From positions 1 through 64,000 of the forward strand of contig NZ_FOBL01000012.1 of the NCBI RefSeq assembly GCF_900109825.1: a stretch of DNA of 64,000 nt, given 5' to 3'. Shown piece after piece: positions 46,657-54,939 of this stretch (position 1 is the first letter of the stretch; each line of letters begins with the position of its first letter). Below the pieces are notes generated by a model. It did no database searches, was not told where the DNA came from, and saw nothing but the letters and a program-made list of their open reading frames with translations. The position numbers and the translations under genes were made by a program. Source of the stretch: Alkalibacterium putridalgicola (GTDB taxonomy: Bacteria > Bacillota > Bacilli > Lactobacillales > Carnobacteriaceae_A).

Positions 46657-47394
46657 ATGAAGTTGAAAGATAAAGTAGCCGTCGTTTTTGGCGGTACATC
46701 CGGAATCGGTGAAGCAACTGCGAAAGCCTATGCTGAAGAAGGAGCAAAAGTCGTCGTTACTGGACGTGATGAGGAAGATGGGAATCGTATCGTTAACGAG
46801 ATCACTGAGAAAAATATGGAAGCTATATTCGTTAGAGCAGATGCTACCGATGCCACTGAAGTGAAGCAGGTAATTGACAAAGGCATCGAAACGTATGATC
46901 ATATCGATATCCTGTATAACGGTGCCGGCATCCATGACAAGTACAAGACGGCAGTAGAAGTGGAAGAAGATGAATACGACAAACTGATGGCGGTAAACGT
47001 CAAGGCTCCATATCTCGCTTCCAGGGCTGTCATTCCTCACTTTCTAGAAAGAGGGAGCGGCACGATCATCAATGTCGGGTCCCAGGCAACACACGTGGCT
47101 GGCCCTGGCGGATCCGCTTACATCACATCCAAGCATGCAATAGAAGGGTTCACCAAACAGCTGGCTTATGACTTTGGAGAAAAAGGGATCAAAGCCAATC
47201 TGATCGCTCCCGGTTTTATTGATACACCGATGACTGAAGGGATCGAAGATGAACGGTTGAAAGACATCCCGGCTCAGCGTGCTGGGAAACCGGAAGAAGT
47301 TGCCGCTCTGGCTGTCTTTTTAGCTTCCGACGATTCCAGTTACATGCACGGATCCACCGTTACGATGGACGGCGGCTGGGTCACAGGAAGATAA
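46657..47394 (+). CDS. SDR-family oxidoreductase
   Basis: This 245-residue classical SDR of the FabG/glucose-1-dehydrogenase type has cofactor motif GGTSGIGEA, NGAGIH in place of NNAG, catalytic Ser in NVGSQAT, and YITSK, then the PGFIDTPM loop and the C-terminal SSYMHGSTVTMDGGW. GAAAGGAG precedes ATG 46657. The substrate is unknown. A strong GC-rich hairpin follows the gene. Confidence 0.92.
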   Translation: MKLKDKVAVVFGGTSGIGEATAKAYAEEGAKVVVTGRDEEDGNRIVNEITEKNMEAIFVRADATDATEVKQVIDKGIETYDHIDILYNGAGIHDKYKTAVEVEEDEYDKLMAVNVKAPYLASRAVIPHFLERGSGTIINVGSQATHVAGPGGSAYITSKHAIEGFTKQLAYDFGEKGIKANLIAPGFIDTPMTEGIEDERLKDIPAQRAGKPEEVAALAVFLASDDSSYMHGSTVTMDGGWVTGR

Positions 47395-47413
47395 TGTTTG
47401 TTTTAAATAGGGT

Positions 47414-47437
47414 GAGGCTGGACGCGTGTCCAGCCTC
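47414..47437 (+). terminator. Hairpin after SDR gene
   Basis: GAGGCTGGAC (47414-47423) pairs with GTCCAGCCTC (47428-47437) with a 4-nt loop. There is no T run, so it may be an inefficient terminator or a 3'-end stabiliser. Confidence 0.6.
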
Positions 47438-47474
47438 TATCCTTATAGTACTCTACGGTCAATAAATGTGATTA

Positions 47475-47680
47475 GAACAACTTTCTGGAGGGAGGAGGAG
47501 CAAAACTAGTCTTAATCCGGCTATTGGAACAACTTTCTGGAGTCATGAGAAGCAAAACTGGTTCTAATCCGTATATTGGAACAACTTTCTGGAGACATGA
47601 GGAGCAAAACCAGTCGCAATCCGGCTATTGGAACACCTTTCTGAAGACAAGAGGAGCAAAACTAGTCGCAATATCTCTTT
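47475..47680. repeat. 52-bp tandem array (family C)
   Basis: Four copies begin with GAACAACTTTCTGGAG-like sequence at 47475, 47527, 47579 and 47631, exactly 52 bp apart. Each continues with GAGGAGCAAAAC, then ACTAGTC- and ATCCGGCTATT-like segments. The copies are well conserved, unlike the other arrays. Since 52 is not a multiple of three, they do not encode a repeated protein. A lone ACCGAAC of family A follows at 47692. A CAAAACTAGTC-ATCCG-CATTGAAC fragment of the same kind occurs near 52555. Confidence 0.88.
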
Positions 47681-47942
47681 AAGCATCAATTACCGAACTA
47701 GAAGCGGGAACTGAAACACTTGAAGAGATAATAGTTACTTTTCCTTCAGATTATCCTATGAATTTCTGACTATCTAGATAACTTATTTTCAGAAAATAAG
47801 CACCGTATCACTATTTATGAACAGCATGTTCACACAAACACAATATTTATAAAAAAATATGATAACATCAGTAAATAAAGCTTTATTTTTCTAATATTAT
47901 TTGTTAAACTATTCACATAGAACAAATTAGGAGAGATAAAAA

Positions 47943-48428
47943 ATGAAAAAAATTATGTGCGCTTTACGCTTTGTATTTAGAAATGGCGAAACTTGGACAG
48001 TTAAACGCGACCAAATCGGTGACTTATGGATCAAACAGGTAACGACGAGCTTCGGTCGGATCGGCGATGGAGAATTTGAAGAAATCCATCCCTGCGAATC
48101 TCTGAAAATCGAAATTTTAAAAGAAGCAGATCACGTGAATTCCGATGATATCAATAAAGGCGGACTGGAAGCCGGTATGTTTGCCCGTGTGACACAGTTC
48201 CAGGATATCGAAAAAATGGACATCCTCTATCGTGACACCAAAAATGGCGAAAAACGCATGGATGTTGAAAAAGACACGATTTATTTCCCTTATAAAGCTC
48301 TCGACACTGATGGTCATGACAATGCGCACCAGACTTCTGCAGTCATGAACGAAACGCTTTATATTGTGATCGATCCAATGAAAAATGTTAAAGATATGTA
48401 CCCGCAGTTGCGTGCTGCTCATTCTTAA
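47943..48428 (+). CDS. Hypothetical protein
   Basis: This 161-residue soluble protein begins MKKIMCALRFVFRNGETWTV and is predicted mostly beta. It has mixed charge and no signal peptide, membrane segment or motif that I recognise. The sequence KRDQIGDLWIKQVTTSFGRIG followed by EEIHPCESLKIEILKEAD suggests a small domain binding a ligand or another protein. AGGAGAG precedes the start and a clean terminator follows, so it is an expressed single gene. Function unknown. Confidence 0.8.
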   Translation: MKKIMCALRFVFRNGETWTVKRDQIGDLWIKQVTTSFGRIGDGEFEEIHPCESLKIEILKEADHVNSDDINKGGLEAGMFARVTQFQDIEKMDILYRDTKNGEKRMDVEKDTIYFPYKALDTDGHDNAHQTSAVMNETLYIVIDPMKNVKDMYPQLRAAHS

Positions 48429-48444
48429 TGTGTTCCCTTACCTC

Positions 48445-48478
48445 AGCCAGATGGATACCCCCATCTGGCTGTTTTTTT
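48445..48478 (+). terminator. Terminator after hypothetical gene
   Basis: AGCCAGATGG (48445-48454) pairs with CCATCTGGCT (48461-48470), followed by GTTTTTTT. Confidence 0.92.
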
Positions 48479-48544
48479 GCTTAAAAATTGTGTTTCATTT
48501 AACCAATCGGTACAATGGAACTGAAGAGAAAAAGGAGGAAAATG

Positions 48545-49654
48545 ATGACTAATAAAAAATATGCTCAGTCTTTTACGTTTAAAAATGGACTGACTTTGAA
48601 AAATCGCTTCGTGATGGCACCGATGACGACTAAAATGAGTTTTTACGATGGTGTGATCACAGAAGACGAAAAACGGTATTATCATATGCGGAGTAAAGAA
48701 GTCGGTGCTGTGATCACTGCGGCGGCAAATGTGTCTGAGAACGGAAAAGGCTGGGAAGGGGAGCTCGGTGTCTATGACGACAAGCATATCGCCGGTCTGA
48801 GTGATTTGGCGTCTTCTATAAAAGTCAACGGCACGAAAGCTTTTCTGCAGCTTTATCATGGTGGCCGTATCACTCAATCGTCTGTTCTTAAAGGGCTGCA
48901 GCCGGTTGCGCCTAGTTCTGTCAAAGCGCTCCGTCCTAATTCAGAAGTACCGAGAGAATTGGAAGAAAAAGAAATCTATCAGATCATTAAAGACTATAAA
49001 GAAGCAGCCGTTCGAGCAGTCAAAGCTGGGTTCGATGGTGTCGAACTGCACGGTGCGAATACGTATCTTATTCAGCAGTTCTTTTCACCTCATTCAAACA
49101 GACGCTCGGATCAGTGGGGCGGCAGCATGGAAAAACGGTTCACCTTCATCGACAAGCTGGTGGATGCCGTTACTGCAGGTGTTGACGAGGCGGCCACAGA
49201 ACCCTTTATCGTCGGCTACCGGTTCTCACCAGAGGAGATCGAAACACCAGGTATCCGTTTCAATGAAACACTGTATCTTGTCGAGCAGCTGTGTCAGAAA
49301 CCACTCGACTATCTGCATGTCTCGCTAAGAAACTACAGCCAGGTATCTGAGCTGGATACCTATCAGGACAAACCAATGATCGCTTACCTTAACGAACAGA
49401 TCGATGGGCGAATTCCGTTTATATCAGTGGGAGATATCAGAACAGGGGCAGATGCTGAAGCAGCCTTGAAACACAGTGAGCTTGTTGCCTTAGGACGTGT
49501 CCTCTTGTCAGACCCGAACTGGGTATCAAAAGTAATGGCTGATAAAGAAGAGATGATCAGATATAATGTCGCAGAAGAAGAGCGGAATGTTCTTGCTCTG
49601 ACAAATGGAGTCTGGGGATTCATGCAGGGTATGATGCCGGATCGTTTAAGATAA
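48545..49654 (+). CDS. Old yellow enzyme family NADH-dependent flavin oxidoreductase
   Basis: This FMN TIM-barrel protein of about 369 residues has RFVMAPMTTKMS, FLQLYHGGRIT, the active site HGANTYLIQQFFSPHSNRRSDQWGG, and the FMN-phosphate end SVGDIRTGADAEAAL with ALGRVLLSDP. It belongs to the YqiG-like, single-domain branch without the iron-sulfur cluster domain of 2,4-dienoyl-CoA reductase. It probably reduces activated alkenes; the physiological substrate is unknown. ATG 48545 has 6-nt spacing from GGAGG and is preferred over ATG 48542. Confidence 0.92.
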   Translation: MTNKKYAQSFTFKNGLTLKNRFVMAPMTTKMSFYDGVITEDEKRYYHMRSKEVGAVITAAANVSENGKGWEGELGVYDDKHIAGLSDLASSIKVNGTKAFLQLYHGGRITQSSVLKGLQPVAPSSVKALRPNSEVPRELEEKEIYQIIKDYKEAAVRAVKAGFDGVELHGANTYLIQQFFSPHSNRRSDQWGGSMEKRFTFIDKLVDAVTAGVDEAATEPFIVGYRFSPEEIETPGIRFNETLYLVEQLCQKPLDYLHVSLRNYSQVSELDTYQDKPMIAYLNEQIDGRIPFISVGDIRTGADAEAALKHSELVALGRVLLSDPNWVSKVMADKEEMIRYNVAEEERNVLALTNGVWGFMQGMMPDRLR

Positions 49655-49712
49655 GGATTTAAGTGCAGGATTAAGATTTTGCTCGAAAAGCTGACCTCAA
49701 GGATGTGAATGT

Positions 49713-50123
49713 ATGATAAAAAAACTGTATATCAAGTTTGAACAGTTTATCGATTACTTCCTGTTTGGTCTGGCTACGGCAGTCATAGCTATCACTGTTT
49801 TTTATGTGTTGAATGAATGGGTCGGCTGGCAGTATCTGATAGCCAACGCCGTATCTGTGATCACAGCGATCCTCTTTTCCTATATCGTAAACAAACGCTT
49901 CGTTTTTAAAACAAAAACCCGATCTCGAAAGAAACTATTCAGAGAATTTAGCTTGTTCGTTTCCGTAAGGATCACTGCATCATTGCTGAATATGCTCGGT
50001 CTGTTCGTGCTGGTCAGTTTTATAAGTTTGAATCCGACCTGGGCAAAGATCATTGTCGAGATTATCATTGCTTCAACGAGCTACCTCATAAGCCGAAAGC
50101 TCATTTTTAAACATCACCACTAA
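49713..50123 (+). CDS. GtrA-family membrane protein
   Basis: This 136-residue protein has four transmembrane helices and the GtrA pattern of a helix pair, then NAVSVITAILFSYIVNKRFVFKTK, and a second pair ending in SYLISRKLIFK. GtrA proteins are proposed to flip lipid-linked sugars for wall or surface glycosylation. It is only 18 bp upstream of the next gene, so the two are likely co-transcribed, though a link in function is not obvious. A GtrA domain fused to its glycosyltransferase occurs at 37763-38836. Confidence 0.9.
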   Translation: MIKKLYIKFEQFIDYFLFGLATAVIAITVFYVLNEWVGWQYLIANAVSVITAILFSYIVNKRFVFKTKTRSRKKLFREFSLFVSVRITASLLNMLGLFVLVSFISLNPTWAKIIVEIIIASTSYLISRKLIFKHHH

Positions 50124-50141
50124 CCGGAAAGGAAGAGATGC

Positions 50142-50690
50142 ATGAAGAAAGCATTGATTAATATTGACTACACCAACGATTTCGTTGCTGAAGAAGGAGC
50201 ACTGACTTGCGGGGAGCCGGGACAGGCTGTTCATGATAAAGTGCTTGCCTTGACAAAAGAATTTTTTGAAGCAGGAGAGTTTGTGGCCTTTACGATAGAC
50301 AAGCATACGGAAAATGATCCGTATCACCCTGAAACCGACCTGTTTCCGCCGCACAATATTGACGGAACAGCAGGACGCCATCTCTATGGCGAGCTGGAAG
50401 CCTATTATCAGGAAATAAAAGAGGCCAAAACCGTTTACTATACGGACAAGACGCGCTATAGTGCTTTTCATGGCACGGATCTGGAGACGAAGTTGAGAGA
50501 ACGTGATATCACTGAAGTACATCTTGTCGGCGTCTGTACAGATATTTGCGTGCTGCACACCGCTGTGGATGCTTATAATAAAGGTTTCTCCATTGTCGTT
50601 CATAAAGATGCTGTGGCCAGTTTCAATCAGATGGGTCACGAGTGGGCGCTTGGCCATTTTCAGGAAACACTTGGGGCTAAAGTCATCTAG
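50142..50690 (+). CDS. Isochorismatase/nicotinamidase-like cysteine hydrolase
   Basis: This 182-residue protein has the catalytic triad of the cysteine hydrolase family: Asp in NIDYTNDFV, Lys in YYTDKTRYSAF, and Cys in GVCTDICVLHTA, with the preceding cis-peptide Val-Gly region. DKHTENDPYHPETDLFPPHNIDG resembles the metal-binding region of nicotinamidases (D-x-H-x-x-x-x-x-x-H). A role in NAD salvage is likely but not proved. GGAAAGGAAGAG precedes ATG 50142. Confidence 0.9.
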   Translation: MKKALINIDYTNDFVAEEGALTCGEPGQAVHDKVLALTKEFFEAGEFVAFTIDKHTENDPYHPETDLFPPHNIDGTAGRHLYGELEAYYQEIKEAKTVYYTDKTRYSAFHGTDLETKLRERDITEVHLVGVCTDICVLHTAVDAYNKGFSIVVHKDAVASFNQMGHEWALGHFQETLGAKVI

Positions 50691-50706
50691 TCAAAGACGT
50701 TACAAA

Positions 50707-50756
50707 AGAACCTCTGCTTTCTCATCCGATAAGGAGAAAGCAGAGGTTCTTTATTT
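50707..50756. terminator. Terminator between convergent genes
   Basis: A 17-bp perfect stem (50707-50723 with 50734-50750) is followed by TTTATTT on the plus strand. The minus-strand gene ends directly beside it. Confidence 0.88.
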
Positions 50757-51277
50757 CAGCTGAACTGTATATAGATACTTAAATCGAACGGTTCGTTTTT
50801 TTCCTGAACACGCTGGGATTCTGTATCGTAATATTTATAGGGGCCACCCTTAACGTAGGCAAAGGCCATTAAGATAGTCGTCTGCAGATAATGTCTGACA
50901 TCCGGATTGAACTTTTCCGGTATCTGCCCCAGCGAGATTCCTTCTAAATAAAGGTCAAAATTACCTTCAGAAGTCGGGGTGATCGTTACGTTATGCGTAC
51001 AGAGACTTTCATACTTATAGATTTCCTTATTTCCTTCTTTTATATTGTTATCTTTTTTTCCGATGTAATACCGATGCGTTCTATCTTTTTTTATAATCAC
51101 TTTAACTATTTTATCTATTGTTTCCTGATCAGCAGTCAACTCGCTGGCCTGGAGATAATGTTTGCTTTGAATAGATAAGACATCACTGGATCTTTTTACC
51201 GTATTCATGCCTAAAAAATCGATCGATTGAGTGGAATGATTTTTAACGAAGTATTTTAATCGGTCATAAAAGCTCAA
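50756..51277 (-). CDS. Hypothetical protein
   Basis: This soluble protein has about 173 residues. The TTG start at 51277 (LSFYDRLKYFVKN) follows GAGAGGGGG by 8 nt, which is better than the frame beginning inside that site. The N-terminal half is basic and helix-prone (ETIDKIVKVIIKKDR). The C-terminal half, HNVTITPTSEGNFDLYLEGI and YLQTTILMAFAYVKGG, is beta-like. I recognise no family. It lies next to the ComK-like gene on the same strand, separated by about 190 bp, so a competence link is possible but not supported. Confidence 0.65.
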   Translation of the reverse strand: MSFYDRLKYFVKNHSTQSIDFLGMNTVKRSSDVLSIQSKHYLQASELTADQETIDKIVKVIIKKDRTHRYYIGKKDNNIKEGNKEIYKYESLCTHNVTITPTSEGNFDLYLEGISLGQIPEKFNPDVRHYLQTTILMAFAYVKGGPYKYYDTESQRVQEKNEPFDLSIYIQFS

Positions 51278-51469
51278 GACATATCCCCCTCTCAATAAAA
51301 ATAACGAAAAATAACGTTTGCTGAAGCGACAGGTAAAACCACCACTATTTTATCCTATCGAAGATAGAAACTGATTTCAAATATAATGTCTTACTCTTAT
51401 TATCGTCAGAGATAGCTTTTAGTTAAGAAGTAATAAGGAATAAAACATTTATCCTTTGATCCGGTTCAT

Positions 51470-52342
51470 TTATTTAAAAATAATGGAATAAGGAAACAGT
51501 GCTTTTATCTCATCCAGATAGGGATTATCTTCGCCTAAAACCGTCTGCAGTATCTCGTTTGCTCTATGTAACGACATATAGTCAAAAACTTTCACCAGCG
51601 AAAGAGGTGTCTGACCGGCAGTCAGGGAGGTCAGCTCTTTTTTTACAATATTAAGATCCTCATACCGGTTTTCTTCATAAAAAGGAGAAAACATGTTCTG
51701 AAGATCTGTCGATAGAGCTTTGGTCGTATGGTAAAGTCTGGATGTTTTCATAAACATATCATCCACTTTCTTTCTTGAAAAGGGGAGAGTCAGTTCATGA
51801 AGCTCTCTGATTTTTAAGCAGGTCAACTGATTGGATGCACGTTCTTCATAGTAAAGGACATGATGAAAAGCGATCCAGCTGGAATGATTCTTAGCCGTGC
51901 CTTTATCCGGTGCAAACATGGTTTCTCCAACGACATAGGGACACCGCTGAGTTATTCCTAAAGTTTTGCCGAAATGTTTGATAAAGGCATAGTCGACTTC
52001 CCGATAGTCAAAATACCTTTTCATGATCTGAGATGTGGTTTCTTTGGATTTCAATATTTCACCCGACAACTGGAAAACAAGGGTATTGTATTCACTTTCT
52101 GTATTAGACGATAAATCATAAATATAAAAGGAATGCCTTGAAATAAGCAGCTGAGACTGCTCGATAGCTTTGTTCAGTGAACGGGTCAGTGTCTCTGTAT
52201 TGATTTCCAGCGTGCGTTTGGACTGATACGTGTTACTATGTATGGCATATGGCGGAGATTCGTCGTGCAGAAGACTATTTGTATAAAAGGCAGTTAAATC
52301 TTTATAAATATGGATCGCATCGTCTTTTTGAAACTGGACCAT
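51470..52342 (-). CDS. ComK-like competence transcription factor
   Basis: This protein has about 290 residues. Residues about 80-220 resemble B. subtilis ComK: a run of small, basic segments, then ITQRCPYVVGETMFAPDKGT, HSSWIAFHHVLYYE, and LTLPFSRKKVDDMFMKTSRLYHT. These line up with the ComK regions ISHKPPIMVDPSNQIFLFPT, CGWISHVHV and MELPISYNSFENQVYRTA, compared from memory. ComK is about 190 residues, so this has extra sequence at both ends, including a helical tail of about 70 residues. It would activate DNA-uptake genes. ATG 52342 follows AAGGAG. Confidence 0.62.
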   Translation of the reverse strand: MVQFQKDDAIHIYKDLTAFYTNSLLHDESPPYAIHSNTYQSKRTLEINTETLTRSLNKAIEQSQLLISRHSFYIYDLSSNTESEYNTLVFQLSGEILKSKETTSQIMKRYFDYREVDYAFIKHFGKTLGITQRCPYVVGETMFAPDKGTAKNHSSWIAFHHVLYYEERASNQLTCLKIRELHELTLPFSRKKVDDMFMKTSRLYHTTKALSTDLQNMFSPFYEENRYEDLNIVKKELTSLTAGQTPLSLVKVFDYMSLHRANEILQTVLGEDNPYLDEIKALFPYSIIFK

Positions 52343-52723
52343 AACGTGGACTCCTTCATTGAACATCTCAAATTAAGTTAGCGCTTACAAATGGCTGCGA
52401 CGACTAACCGATAGAAATAGTTTATCATATCACATGTTTCAGTAAATGATGATTACAGTCTATTTGCATTAAAAGTTGGTGATAAAAAGTTATATTTACT
52501 TATATTAAAAGATAGCTCTGTTTTCCGAAGTTCATACGGTAGTTCTTCCAAAAACAAAACTAGTCGATCCGTCATTGAACATAGGGATTCTCCTTATCGT
52601 AAATCGTTGTGCGCCCAAGGCTTAGGTCACTTTGACGAACCGAAAAATAGGGAGTAATAACAGTAGGTAGCCGTCTCGATTTTTTGTATACTTACTCTAT
52701 AGATCAGGAAAGAAGGGTCACTT
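52343..52723. other. Intergenic region with a remnant of a 52-bp repeat
   Basis: No gene was found. CAAAACTAGTCGATCCG and CATTGAAC (from 52555) match the core of the family C array at 47.5 kb. TCCGAAGTT near 52523 and ACCGAA at 52639 resemble family A half-sites but are not in register. The left end must hold the comK-like promoter and the right end that of the ABC exporter. Confidence 0.4.
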
Positions 52724-53655
52724 ATGCTGGAAACGAAAGCATTGACAAAAAAATTCAAGTCCAATGAAGCGGTCTCCAATGTCAGCCTGTATTTGGAAGA
52801 AGGGGAATCTGTTGGTCTGCTCGGTCCGAATGGTGCCGGGAAGTCCACGACGATTTCCATGATGTCGACGTTGCTTCCGCCGACTTCCGGCGAGGTCCGA
52901 TATAACGGGGTCGATGTCCTGGATAAACCGCAGGAATTAAGACGTGTATTAGGTGTGGTACCCCAGGAGATCGCTTTGTATGAGGAACTGACGGCGTATG
53001 AGAATATGAAGTTTTTCGGGCGTATTTACGGGTTAAAGGGTGCAAGGTTAGAAAAGCCATCAAAGAAGTCCAGGATATGATCGGTTTGACAGAAAGAAGC
53101 AAGGACCGGGTCGAGACTTATTCCGGGGGCATGAAGCGGCGCATCAATATCGGGGTGACCCTGCTGCATGAACCGCGCGTGCTGATCATGGATGAGCCGA
53201 CTGTCGGGATCGATCCGCAGTCACGGAATTATATTCTTGAAATGATCCGCCGGTTGAACAGAGAAAAGGATATGACGATCCTCTATACCAGTCATTATAT
53301 GGAAGAAGTGGAAAAGTTGTGTGACCGCATCTATATTATGGATCACGGTGAAATCATCGCTTCAGGCACGAATCAGGAGCTTAAAAATATTTTGGCAAAC
53401 AATGAAACGATCCGGATCGAGGTCGAGACGCTCTACAAAGACTTTGCTGACCGGCTGGCTTCCCATGACGTCGTTCAGAAAGTGACGCAGAAGGGGAAAG
53501 GCTATAAAGTCATTGCCACAAAAGGCGATGACCTGCTTGGAGATGTTTTCGAACTGGCTAAACGCTCACAAACTAAAATCATCGGCGTGGCAGTTCAGAC
53601 ACCCTCTCTGGAAGATGTCTTTCTGCATCTGACCGGACGGACCTTAAGGGATTAG
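52724..53655 (+). pseudogene. ABC-2 exporter ATPase, frameshifted
   Basis: An ABC ATPase is split by a single-base frameshift near 53050. The first part (52724-53080) has Walker A GPNGAGKSTT and Q-loop VVPQEIALYEELTA, then goes out of frame at GLKGARLEKPSKK. In the +1 frame the sequence continues as VRKAIKEVQDMIGLTERSKD with signature YSGGMKRRI, Walker [12 protein letters not shown] and the H-loop (ILYTSH), ending at 53655. Adding one A after TTA (53048-53050) would restore GLKGARLRKAIKEV. It may be a real mutation or a sequencing error. The downstream permease genes are intact. Confidence 0.88.
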
Positions 53656-53667
53656 AGGAGGGATGAT

Positions 53668-54939
53668 ATGCTGCATTTAATAAAAAAAGACTTTCAACTG
53701 TTGTCCCGCAGCCGTTCTGAGCTGATGCAGCTTTTGCTGATGCCGTTACTCCTGATTGCTATCCTGGGCTTTGCTCTGGGAGATCTGTTGTCGGCCGGCT
53801 TTTCCATCGAGCCTTTTTCTGTTGCGGTCGTAGAAGAACAGACTGAGGCTGAAGCGGTAGAAACATTTGAAAACCATTTGATGGCTATCGGTATGGGAGA
53901 AGCAGAAAGAACGCAGCTCCTGGCTGTCACGGACGATTTGAATCCGAGGGACGAACTGTTCAATGTCCTGGAAAGTGATGAGGTAAGTGAATGGGTCACC
54001 ATTTCAGAAATGTCGAGCCGCACCTCAGCAGAAGAAGCCCTTGAAGAAGGGGAGGTAGAAGGTGTGATCGTTATTCCTGAAGGTTTTTCAGTAAACCTCT
54101 GGAAAACTGTCCTCTTGAACGAACGAGCCGTGTCCGGATTGGATCTGGCGCTGGTTAACTTTCAAAGTGTACCGGCGGATATCCTGAGGAGTATCACCAG
54201 AACATTTGTGGACCGGTTCAACCTCGAGTTATCGATAGCTCTCGCTTTAGAGGGTGAAGAGGAGACTGCTGCTGCAGATAACGACTATGGTGAGATCGTT
54301 TCGCTGAATGCGGCAGAGCCCATCACTTCCTTTCAATATTATACGGTGGGCATGGGGATGATGTTCGCGCTATACACTGCCCCCGCTTTGGCGAGTCGGG
54401 CCTATAAGGAGAAAGAACAGCACGTCTTCGGCCGACTTATCGTCTCAGGGACCAGGCCGATAAACTATCTCTTGAGCAAACTTGTTTCCGGTATGGGGAT
54501 CACGTTCGTTCAAGTTGCTATCCTCTTTGGCTTGAGTACCCTCATATTTGGCACGTTTTCCGGCAGAAATCTGTCATTCTGGCTGGATACGGGCCTTGCC
54601 ACGCTAGTCCTGGCGTTTGTCGTAGGGGCGATCACCAGTCTGCTGACCTCCATTACGCTCTATTCAAACAGCGATGCTTCAGCAAGTACCTTCGATGGGC
54701 TCATCGTTACGCTCTTTGCTTTTATCGGAGGGAGTTTCACCCCGGTCGAACAGTTTTCCGAGAGTTTGAAAACATTAGGGAACTGGACCCCGAATGGTGC
54801 GATGATGACCAGTTATCTGCAGCTCCTGCAGGGCTTTTCTCTTGCAGAAGTCTCATCTCTCATGGTCAGAGTCGTCATCATGGCTGTCGTGCTTGCTGGA
54901 ATGAGTATCGTGATCTTTCCGAAAAGGAGGCTGGATTAA
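53668..54939 (+). CDS. ABC-2 type exporter permease
   Basis: This 423-residue protein has one N-terminal transmembrane helix (about 20-45), a large extracellular domain (about 50-220), and five C-terminal helices, the ABC2_membrane_3 arrangement of YhaP/NatB-like exporters. GGAGGG precedes ATG 53668, 12 bp after the ATPase frame. With the next gene it forms a heterodimeric exporter driven by the upstream ATPase, if that protein is made. Substrate is unknown; drug or peptide export is typical of this layout. Confidence 0.88.
   Translation: MLHLIKKDFQLLSRSRSELMQLLLMPLLLIAILGFALGDLLSAGFSIEPFSVAVVEEQTEAEAVETFENHLMAIGMGEAERTQLLAVTDDLNPRDELFNVLESDEVSEWVTISEMSSRTSAEEALEEGEVEGVIVIPEGFSVNLWKTVLLNERAVSGLDLALVNFQSVPADILRSITRTFVDRFNLELSIALALEGEEETAAADNDYGEIVSLNAAEPITSFQYYTVGMGMMFALYTAPALASRAYKEKEQHVFGRLIVSGTRPINYLLSKLVSGMGITFVQVAILFGLSTLIFGTFSGRNLSFWLDTGLATLVLAFVVGAITSLLTSITLYSNSDASASTFDGLIVTLFAFIGGSFTPVEQFSESLKTLGNWTPNGAMMTSYLQLLQGFSLAEVSSLMVRVVIMAVVLAGMSIVIFPKRRLD

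Noticed and set aside
50073-50657. 194-codon minus-strand frame
   Set aside because: Antisense shadow of the cysteine hydrolase gene.
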